This document shows, in pieces, positions 16,495-23,584 of a DNA stretch of 64,000 nucleotides. Position 1 is the stretch's first letter, and each line of letters starts with the position of its first letter. A model generated the notes under the pieces. That model was not told the DNA's origin, did not search any database, and worked only from the letters and a program-made list of their open reading frames with translations. The stretch comes from an uncultured Blautia sp. Lineage in GTDB: Bacteria; Bacillota; Clostridia; Lachnospirales; Lachnospiraceae. The translations under genes were made by a program, and so were the position numbers. The stretch spans positions 1-64,000 of the forward strand of contig UQSX01000006.1 of NCBI GenBank assembly GCA_900543715.1, written 5' to 3'.

Positions 16495-19400
16495 ATGAAT
16501 GAAAAAAAGGCATTCCGCCCTGTTCCGGGGCTGTCCAGAGAAGCGGAAGAAAAACAGCTGGCCCTTATCATTGACACAGCTCAGGAAAATCTTGAAAAGA
16601 CCAGAAAGAATATCCAGACTCTGTCGGAAGATATCCATGATTTGATAGAGACCTATGGGCCAAAGGACAAGGAGGGGCTGTCTCTCCTCCATAATACCCA
16701 GTCCCAGTTAAGGGAGAGCCAGAGGGAGCTTCTGAGATATGAGCGGGCAAGGAAAAAACCTTATTTCGGGCGGATCGATTTTAAAGATTCCAAGATCCCC
16801 TGGGAGGAGTCCTATTATGTGGGAAGAGTTGGAATCACCAAAGATAGTACAGACCCCCTGGTCATAGACTGGAGAGCGCCGGTGGCTTCTGTTTATTATG
16901 AGAACGCTCTGGGACCATGCAGCTATACGGTAAAAGATCATGGAACCTATAACATTGACCTGCGGCGGAAGCGTACCTACGAGATTGAAAATGATCATTT
17001 AAAAGATTTTTATGATTCAGATATTGTAGCTACAGACGAATTGCTGAACAAATACCTGGCAAAGAGCAAGAAAGCAGTTCTGGGAGAGATCATTGCAACG
17101 ATACAGAAAGAGCAGAACCAGATCATCCGTAAATCCCCAAAGACCAATATGATCGTCCAGGGTGTGGCCGGTTCCGGAAAGACAACAGTGGCCATGCACC
17201 GGATTTCTTATATTCTGTATAATTATGAGGAGACCTTTCGTCCGGAGGACTTTTATATTATCGGAAGCAACCGTATACTGCTGAACTATATTACCAGTGT
17301 CCTGCCGGATCTGGATGTATACGGGGTGTCCCAGATGACCATGGAACAGCTCTTTGTAAGGCTGCTCTATGAAGAATGGGACGGAGAGAAATACCAGATC
17401 ATTCCGGCAGATAAGAATGACAAAAGCAGCTGCCTGAAAGGAAGTCTGGAGTGGTTCCGGGATCTGGAAAACTTCTGCAGAGAATATGAAAGGCAGCAGA
17501 TACCCCGGGAAGAAATCCGTCTGAAAAGAGGCAGGAGACTGATCATGTCCGGGACAGCCATAGAAAATTATCTGAAAGACAATCCTCTGATGTCTATGCA
17601 GAGCAAGATCCGTATGCTGAATAAAATTCTTATGGCAAAGCTGGAAAATGAACTGAATTGTGTGGGGACTATCTATACACTGGAAGAGAGAAAAGAACTA
17701 TTCCGGACCTACCGGAAACATTTCGGCGGAAGAAACTGGAAGGGATCTGTCTATGATTTTTATAGAGAGTTCCTCCAGACACAGCAGGAAAAAGGGAAAA
17801 CCGTACCTTTCCGGGAAAGGGCATTTGACCTGTATGACCTGGCGGCTCTGGCCTATATTTATAAACGGATTAAAGAGACAGACGGCATCCGGGAAGCCAG
17901 CCATGTGATTATCGACGAGGCCCAGGACTTCGGCATGATGGCCTACGGAGTCCTGGACTACTGTCTGAGGGGCTGTACCTATACGGTTATGGGAGATGTT
18001 TCCCAGAATATACATTTCGGCTGGGGACTGAATGACTGGAAAGAGCTTCAGGAACTGCTTCTTACCGGCCCCCGTGATACCTTCGGGATACTGAAGAAAA
18101 GCTACCGGAATACTGTGGAAATTTCCAGATTTGCCACGGAAATCCTCCGTCATGGAAACTTTCCGGTATATCCTGTAGAACCTGTGGAGCGCCATGGAAA
18201 AGAAGTGTCCCTGGTTCCCTGCAGGAAGGAGAAAATGGTCCTGGAAACAGTAAAAATCCTTCAGAACTGGCAGAAAGAGGGCCATGAGACTATTGGAGTG
18301 ATCTGTCGGGACCAGGAGGAAGCCTCCTGGCTCAGCAGCTGTCTGAAAGAACATCTTTCTTTAGCAGAGAGCGACCTGGAAAGAGCGGAATTCGGGGAAG
18401 GGATCATGGTCCTTCCAGTGGAATATACCAAGGGACTGGAGTTTGACGCAGTGCTTCTCTACGACCCGTCGAAGGAGAAATATCCCTGGGAAGACGGCTA
18501 TGTCAAACTGCTTTATGTGGCGGCTACCAGAGCCCTTCACGAGCTGGCAGTGGTTCATGGGGAAAATCTGACAGAACTTATCGGAAAACCGGTATCCAGA
18601 GAAAAACATATGAAATTCCTGGAAGGAAAAACTCAAAAAACAGAAAAAAATCCGGAGAAAAAACAGGACAGGGATACAGACAGAATACAGAAGGAAGGAC
18701 AGCCAAGAAGAGAGATTTCCAGTAAGATTCCGGCTTTAAAAAAGAGAACTGCAGCTGGAGCGGGAACCTCAGAAGAAAGCAGAAAGAACGGAGCAAAAAG
18801 CCCAGAGATTTCTGGAAAAGAGCCTCAGGAGAAGCCGGCAGAGGATATCCGTCTGATCCAGAAGGCCCCAAGACCTCTTCCCGTCAATCCTTCTCCACGG
18901 CACTTCGGAGATATTCCGGATACCCAGGTCCTAAAGAATCTGATGATACAGGAAAGGATACATCCCAGGGAACTGGAGATTACAGAAGTAAAGAAAAGCA
19001 GAGCCTGGCTGACACTAAAGGGAGCATATGGAACTCTGCGGCTGACGCCTCTGGGAGAGGCTGTGATCCGGGTTCAGTTTGTCAGGGAAAATGAGGGAAA
19101 ATTCCCTCAGGGCTACTGGGACAGTGAGCCGGAAACCGGGGTAAACTGGAGCGCCAGGGCAGGAAAGGATACGGTGGAGCTTGCTACAGATATGCTTATA
19201 GTAAGGATCCGAAAGAAGACAGGAGCCCTGACATTTTTTGACAGACAGGGGCGGAAACTGCTGGAGGAAAATCCGGAGATGCCCCGGCAGCTGGATGGAA
19301 TTTCCAGAACCTGGGCCTATTTTCAATGGCCAAAAGAAGAAAAGATTTTTGCCAAAGGTATCCTGGCAGGCAACCAGGAACCTTTAAGTCATAAGGCCAG

Positions 19401-19614
19401 ATATATCAGCTTTGGCGGGAAAAAGATGCGTATGCCATTGATCTATTCTTATCAGGGATATGGCATCAGCATTGGAGCGGGACATACGGTGCTGGGCTGT
19501 GATATTCCCATGTATGGTACTTATGTATATACAGAAGGAGAGGCCCAGGCAGATTATTATTTTATCTATGGAGATTATGAAACGGTAGTAAGACAGCATA
19601 AAAAACTAGTGTAA
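16495..19614 (+). CDS. HelD-type UvrD-like helicase fused to a GH31 N-terminal beta-sandwich
   Basis: The 1039-residue chain has three parts. Residues 1-720 are a HelD-like superfamily 1 ATPase: an N-terminal coiled arm (about 15-85), Walker A GVAGSGKT at 223-230, DEAQD at 474-478, MGDVSQNIHFGW, KSYRNTVEIS, YTKGLEFDAVLLYD and LLYVAATRALHEL. HelD proteins release and recycle stalled RNA polymerase. Residues 720-820 are a charged, low-complexity linker rich in K, E and P. Residues 825-1038 match the N-terminal domain of GH31 alpha-glucosidases (GTLRLTPLGEAVIRVQFV, ATDMLIVRIRKKTGALTFFD, QADYYFIYGDYETVVRQHKK). The frame stops exactly where the GH31 catalytic barrel would begin, inside an inverted repeat. 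The helicase motifs are intact; the fused part looks truncated. Confidence 0.85.
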   Translation: MNEKKAFRPVPGLSREAEEKQLALIIDTAQENLEKTRKNIQTLSEDIHDLIETYGPKDKEGLSLLHNTQSQLRESQRELLRYERARKKPYFGRIDFKDSKIPWEESYYVGRVGITKDSTDPLVIDWRAPVASVYYENALGPCSYTVKDHGTYNIDLRRKRTYEIENDHLKDFYDSDIVATDELLNKYLAKSKKAVLGEIIATIQKEQNQIIRKSPKTNMIVQGVAGSGKTTVAMHRISYILYNYEETFRPEDFYIIGSNRILLNYITSVLPDLDVYGVSQMTMEQLFVRLLYEEWDGEKYQIIPADKNDKSSCLKGSLEWFRDLENFCREYERQQIPREEIRLKRGRRLIMSGTAIENYLKDNPLMSMQSKIRMLNKILMAKLENELNCVGTIYTLEERKELFRTYRKHFGGRNWKGSVYDFYREFLQTQQEKGKTVPFRERAFDLYDLAALAYIYKRIKETDGIREASHVIIDEAQDFGMMAYGVLDYCLRGCTYTVMGDVSQNIHFGWGLNDWKELQELLLTGPRDTFGILKKSYRNTVEISRFATEILRHGNFPVYPVEPVERHGKEVSLVPCRKEKMVLETVKILQNWQKEGHETIGVICRDQEEASWLSSCLKEHLSLAESDLERAEFGEGIMVLPVEYTKGLEFDAVLLYDPSKEKYPWEDGYVKLLYVAATRALHELAVVHGENLTELIGKPVSREKHMKFLEGKTQKTEKNPEKKQDRDTDRIQKEGQPRREISSKIPALKKRTAAGAGTSEESRKNGAKSPEISGKEPQEKPAEDIRLIQKAPRPLPVNPSPRHFGDIPDTQVLKNLMIQERIHPRELEITEVKKSRAWLTLKGAYGTLRLTPLGEAVIRVQFVRENEGKFPQGYWDSEPETGVNWSARAGKDTVELATDMLIVRIRKKTGALTFFDRQGRKLLEENPEMPRQLDGISRTWAYFQWPKEEKIFAKGILAGNQEPLSHKARYISFGGKKMRMPLIYSYQGYGISIGAGHTVLGCDIPMYGTYVYTEGEAQADYYFIYGDYETVVRQHKKLV

Positions 19615-19669
19615 TCCACTTTAAATGCCTTACCGTTTCACTGAGAATGCTTAAAGTGGATTACACTAG
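19606..19669. repeat. Perfect 19-bp inverted repeat with 26-base loop (MITE-like or element scar)
   Basis: CTAGTGTAATCCACTTTAA (19606-19624) is exactly complementary to TTAAAGTGGATTACACTAG (19651-19669). The left arm supplies the last two codons and the TAA stop of the helicase-GH31 gene. There is no T-run, so it is a poor terminator. Arms ending in CTAG on both sides would fit a short terminal-inverted-repeat element with a CTAG or TA target duplication, but I cannot name a family. Confidence 0.75.
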
Positions 19670-19689
19670 GTGTATAGAGGGAGGAGAAA

Positions 19690-20370
19690 ATGAAAGTATT
19701 GATCATTGAAGATGACCAGGGTCTGCGCCAGGGCATTGCCTTTTCTCTGGCCCAGGAAGGCTATGAAGTTCTTCAGGCTCAGAACGGAAAGGAGGGATAC
19801 CGGCTTTTTTTACAGGAAGCTCCCCAGGGGATCCTGCTGGATCTGAATCTCCCGGATATGGACGGCAATGACCTGTGCAGGAAGATCAGAGAAAGCTCCC
19901 AGGTTCCCATTCTCATGCTGACGGCCAGAGATATGGAGACAGATGAGATCATGGGATTGTCCAGCGGGGCAGACGACTATATGACAAAGCCTTTTTCTGT
20001 AGCGGTTCTGAAGCTTCGCCTGGAAAAGCTTCTGGGAAGAAAAGGAGAAAAGGCGAAATCTCATATTTTAAGCTCCGGGGATATAGTGATGGACACGGAT
20101 CTGATCAAAGTATGGAAGGCACAGCAGGAGATGGAATGCAGTGTGACGGAGTTCAAGATCCTGAAATATTTCCTGGAAAATAAGAACCAGGTGCTGACTC
20201 AGAATCAGATCCTGGAGGCGGTGTGGGACCGGGAAGGAAAGTTTGTAAATCCCAATACCCTTCAGGTAAATATCGGAAGGCTGAGAAAGAAAATCGAGGA
20301 AGACCCCTCCAGACCAAGATTTATTAAAACCATTCACGGAATCGGCTATATATGGGAGGAGCGGTTATGA
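19690..20370 (+). CDS. OmpR-family response regulator
   Basis: The 226-residue protein has a receiver (MKVLIIEDDQGLRQ, phosphoacceptor Asp51 in GILLDLNLPDMDG, LTARDMETDE, conserved KPF) and a winged-helix output domain (VTEFKILKYFLENKNQVLTQ, NTLQVNIGRLRKKIEEDP, TIHGIGYIWEE). GGGAGGAG precedes ATG 19690. Its TGA overlaps the start of the kinase gene (ATGA). It is of the VanR/BceR size class, but no transporter or resistance gene is adjacent, so its target is unknown. It begins just 20 bases after the inverted repeat. Confidence 0.93.
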   Translation: MKVLIIEDDQGLRQGIAFSLAQEGYEVLQAQNGKEGYRLFLQEAPQGILLDLNLPDMDGNDLCRKIRESSQVPILMLTARDMETDEIMGLSSGADDYMTKPFSVAVLKLRLEKLLGRKGEKAKSHILSSGDIVMDTDLIKVWKAQQEMECSVTEFKILKYFLENKNQVLTQNQILEAVWDREGKFVNPNTLQVNIGRLRKKIEEDPSRPRFIKTIHGIGYIWEERL

Positions 20371-21293
20371 CAGAGAGGATCTTATATGGAGTCTGCGGCG
20401 TTTGTATCCTCCTCTGCCTGGCCTGCTGTCTGGGAACAATGCTGTATTACCGAAGGGAACTAAGGAGGTTTTCCAGAGCACTTCAGACCTATGAACAGAG
20501 AGGATTTTTAGGTGATGAGGACTGTAAGGAAGAGATGGAATCCAAACTTCTCAGCCAGCTGTTCCGGGTACTGAGACGTTCTTCTCTGGAGCGGGAGAAG
20601 GCGGGAAAGGAGAAAGGAGAGATTGCTTCTCTTCTTTCTGATCTTTCCCACCAGTTAAAGACTCCTCTGGCAAATATTCTGCTGAATACAGAAATTTTAA
20701 AGGAGGAAAAGCTTACAAAAGAAGAACAGAAAGTCTTTCTGAAACGGAACCAGGAACAGGCGGAAAAAATGCAGTGGCTGATGAAAAATCTGGTAAAGGC
20801 TTCCCGGCTGGAACAGGGAATTTTGACCTTTGAGAGCCATCCCGCTCCCCTGGGAGAGACCATTGCCAAGAGTATAAACGGGGTGTATGCCCAGGCCAGA
20901 GAAAAGGATATAGAGCTGGAGGCAGGGCCTTTTACCGAGTGCTTTCCGGTGCATAATCCCAAATGGACTGCCGAGGCTATGGGGAATATCCTGGAAAATG
21001 CAGTGAAGTATTCTCCTGCCGGGAGCACTGTAAAAATAGAAGTCCGGCCTCTGGAGATGTATGTACAGGTGAATATCCGGGACCAGGGACCGGGGATACC
21101 GGAGAAGGATTTCAATATGATCTTTCAGCGTTTTTACCGGGGCAGCCAGGTGGAACAGGAAGAAGGCACCGGTTTGGGGCTGTATCTGGCCCAGCTTATC
21201 CTTCAGAAAGAGAAAGGCTATATTACGGTGTCTTCCAGGGAAGGGCAGGGAAGCTGTTTTTCCCTGTTCCTTCTAAAAGATCAGATGTCTTGA
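20367..21293 (+). CDS. Sensor histidine kinase of the OmpR-type pair
   Basis: A 308-residue kinase with a single N-terminal membrane span (about residues 5-24), a short linker, HisKA (SDLSHQLKTPLANILLNTEI), N box NILENAVKYSPAGS, G1 IRDQGPGIPE, F box FQRFYRG and G2 GTGLGLYLAQLIL. Small sensors without an outer domain resemble the intramembrane-sensing type, though those usually have two spans. It starts in the ATGA overlap with the regulator. Its last 71 bases overlap the 3' end of the convergent TIR gene, an unusual arrangement suggesting a rearrangement. Confidence 0.92.
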   Translation: MTERILYGVCGVCILLCLACCLGTMLYYRRELRRFSRALQTYEQRGFLGDEDCKEEMESKLLSQLFRVLRRSSLEREKAGKEKGEIASLLSDLSHQLKTPLANILLNTEILKEEKLTKEEQKVFLKRNQEQAEKMQWLMKNLVKASRLEQGILTFESHPAPLGETIAKSINGVYAQAREKDIELEAGPFTECFPVHNPKWTAEAMGNILENAVKYSPAGSTVKIEVRPLEMYVQVNIRDQGPGIPEKDFNMIFQRFYRGSQVEQEEGTGLGLYLAQLILQKEKGYITVSSREGQGSCFSLFLLKDQMS

Positions 21294-23514
21294 CAATAGA
21301 AAGACAGTCAATTAATTCCTGATAAGTGTACAATTTGTAGGCTGCGCAAACTTTATTTGTTCTATAATTTATGAAGCCAAAGATAGCATCTGATTCGTTA
21401 TAATAAGGGTGAGCAAAATCCATATTAGTGAATTGTATCAATGGCTGTCCGTTGGAATCTTTAACATTCAAAACGATATCGCTGCCGCTAAATGCAGCTT
21501 CTGAAGGTCCTGTGCGGTGAACAGTGCCGGTAGCTTCGATTTGAAAAAAATTTGTGGTCAGGGAATATTCGGAAATACTTTCTTCCGAAAAAGATGAAGG
21601 ATTTTTTATCAAGTCATTATCCTCCGGTTTAAGGCTTACATTTTCATTATAAGTTTCTTCTGTTTTTGCAGCAAAGTCCGGATGGACTGCCGACAAGTTT
21701 TTCCATTGATCACACAGAGAAATATCTTTTAAGGTAACGGCGTATATTCGATTTCCTCCCTCGCCATGATCTAAAATATACGCTAATCCAGATTCTTGGT
21801 CAAAAACATATTCCGGTGCTAGGCCAGAGGCGGATTCATAAGAAAATTCTGAATAATGGGTCAAGGAGTTATCATGGGGAATGGTAAAACCGCTGAGAAC
21901 TGCCCGGGTCAAAATACTGTCACTATATATTAGAATCTGGCCGGAATTGCTATAAAAATCAAAGCTGATGCTCGCCGTACCCGGAAATTCAGATATAGAC
22001 AAACACTGTTTTCCGCTATCCAGATTATAGACGTAAATATTGGTATAATAAATCCCTCGCTCTGCAAGGATGATAGCATAGGCCTTATCGGGTGTTATAT
22101 AAATTTTACTGAATGCATATCCGTCAGCCGGAGCGGAAACAGGAAATAAAATCTCTGGATTCCCGGATGTTAAAGGGTGACGTACCAGGCAGGCGTTCTT
22201 TAAAAGATTTATCGGCTCTGCAGAACTTTGAGCCTGCAGATAATATATGGCATCCGGAGATTCTATATACAGGGGGCCGTTTGAAGGATTTTCACTGATG
22301 GAGGCAATAAGGGTTGCTTTTTCTTTTGAGTTCTCCGTTTCATCCAGGTTTTCTGCAGCTTTTTCTTCTAAAAGCGCTCCATCTGAACCGTAAATATAAT
22401 TCTGTCCGTTTCTGCATATGGTGATTTGCTGTCTTTCAGCATCATAGGCGATTTCAGGAACCTTATCTTTTGACACATATTCTGAAAAGAACCACTCCTC
22501 TGTATAATCGTTTCCTTTCAGGAGAAAATTGTCCAGAGGCTGGAGTAACCGGTTAAAGATTTCTATATGAAAAATACCATCTTCTTTCACAGCCGCACTA
22601 AACAGACAGCTGCTGTCCTGCGTTTTCCCGAGAAGTCTGCCATTTGTTTCGATTGTGCCAAGCTGAGAGAATGCCTCTCTGTAATTTGCCTTTAAGTATT
22701 CAGATTCTAACAGCGCCTGAATATATTTTGTATATGGCTGACCGGGATAAGTATCATTAAGTTCCTTAATGCTTTGAAGGGCATTCAGCATATTGTCCAT
22801 TTGAATTTCAGAACGGATTTTTAATACATTTTCCGTAATATCCTGATAACGGGCACGTAAAACCGACACTGAAGTCAGGATAAAAATACCGGCCAGGATT
22901 GCTGTGCTGACAAGTGAGGCACGGATGATCCGCTTTTTCTTACGCCGTCTGTGTCTTTGATATAACTCATCAAAACCGCAGTTTAGCAAAGGAGCGGCCA
23001 AGCGCAAAAATTCTACTTTTAATTTTCTTAGGCTCATATGCAAAGTATCGGCTCTGATATCGGCACTTAGCGGCTCAATGTATTCCTCCTGCACCAGGAT
23101 CTCGCCGTTATCCATGACCATTTCCTGTGTTACATGCCTGAGGAGATCGGGAAATACATTTTCAGGCTCTCCAGAAACCAGAAGCGTTAAAATGTGGTCA
23201 GTTTTTCCCTGATGGATCTCTTTAAAGAAGCGTATTTCTTCCATGCACCAGGCAGATTCTTTTGTTTTCTCTGAACAGATTACGATTAGATAACAGGATT
23301 GCATCAAGGCTTCACGAATATCATTTCCGAGATTTCCACTGGTAGGAAGTTCACTTTGGTCCCGAAAAACACGGTGGATTTTGGCTTTTTCTGCTTTTCT
23401 CAGAGTTTTTGGAGGACGATAATTTTCCAGAAGTTTTTGAAGTTTTATAGCAATAGACATATCCAGGGGTAAATGCCTGTAAGATATAAATGCATCATAT
23501 TTATAGTTATCCAT
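21223..23514 (-). CDS. TIR-domain membrane protein with large C-terminal sensor-like region
   Basis: The 763-residue protein opens with a TIR domain (1-150): YDAFISYRHLP at the first strand, FRDQSELPTSGNLGNDIREA, YLIVICSEKTKES, and WCMEE with Glu93 at the position of the catalytic glutamate of NAD-cleaving TIRs. A basic stretch (RRRKKKR, about 189-195) leads to one membrane span (198-219), then about 540 residues outside, rich in beta-type and aromatic repeats compatible with a propeller, though I cannot prove the fold. It is the last gene of the TIR/RyR operon. The final 15-20 residues are read from the antisense of the kinase 3' end, so the native C-terminus may be lost. GAGGT precedes ATG 23514. 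Confidence 0.85.
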   Translation of the reverse strand: MDNYKYDAFISYRHLPLDMSIAIKLQKLLENYRPPKTLRKAEKAKIHRVFRDQSELPTSGNLGNDIREALMQSCYLIVICSEKTKESAWCMEEIRFFKEIHQGKTDHILTLLVSGEPENVFPDLLRHVTQEMVMDNGEILVQEEYIEPLSADIRADTLHMSLRKLKVEFLRLAAPLLNCGFDELYQRHRRRKKKRIIRASLVSTAILAGIFILTSVSVLRARYQDITENVLKIRSEIQMDNMLNALQSIKELNDTYPGQPYTKYIQALLESEYLKANYREAFSQLGTIETNGRLLGKTQDSSCLFSAAVKEDGIFHIEIFNRLLQPLDNFLLKGNDYTEEWFFSEYVSKDKVPEIAYDAERQQITICRNGQNYIYGSDGALLEEKAAENLDETENSKEKATLIASISENPSNGPLYIESPDAIYYLQAQSSAEPINLLKNACLVRHPLTSGNPEILFPVSAPADGYAFSKIYITPDKAYAIILAERGIYYTNIYVYNLDSGKQCLSISEFPGTASISFDFYSNSGQILIYSDSILTRAVLSGFTIPHDNSLTHYSEFSYESASGLAPEYVFDQESGLAYILDHGEGGNRIYAVTLKDISLCDQWKNLSAVHPDFAAKTEETYNENVSLKPEDNDLIKNPSSFSEESISEYSLTTNFFQIEATGTVHRTGPSEAAFSGSDIVLNVKDSNGQPLIQFTNMDFAHPYYNESDAIFGFINYRTNKVCAAYKLYTYQELIDCLSIVKTSDLLEGTGKNSFPALPWKTP

Positions 23515-23584
23515 TTTTATTGTTTTACCTCTTTATTCCTGCGAGCAACGAGTCAAGGGGGCATGTTTGCATCGGGGTCTTTGA

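Noticed and set aside
16495..19614. HelD-like helicase as the partner of the OLD nuclease (Gabija-type pair)
   Set aside because: It is 9 kb away, on the other strand and of the HelD rather than the GajB type, with unrelated operons between.
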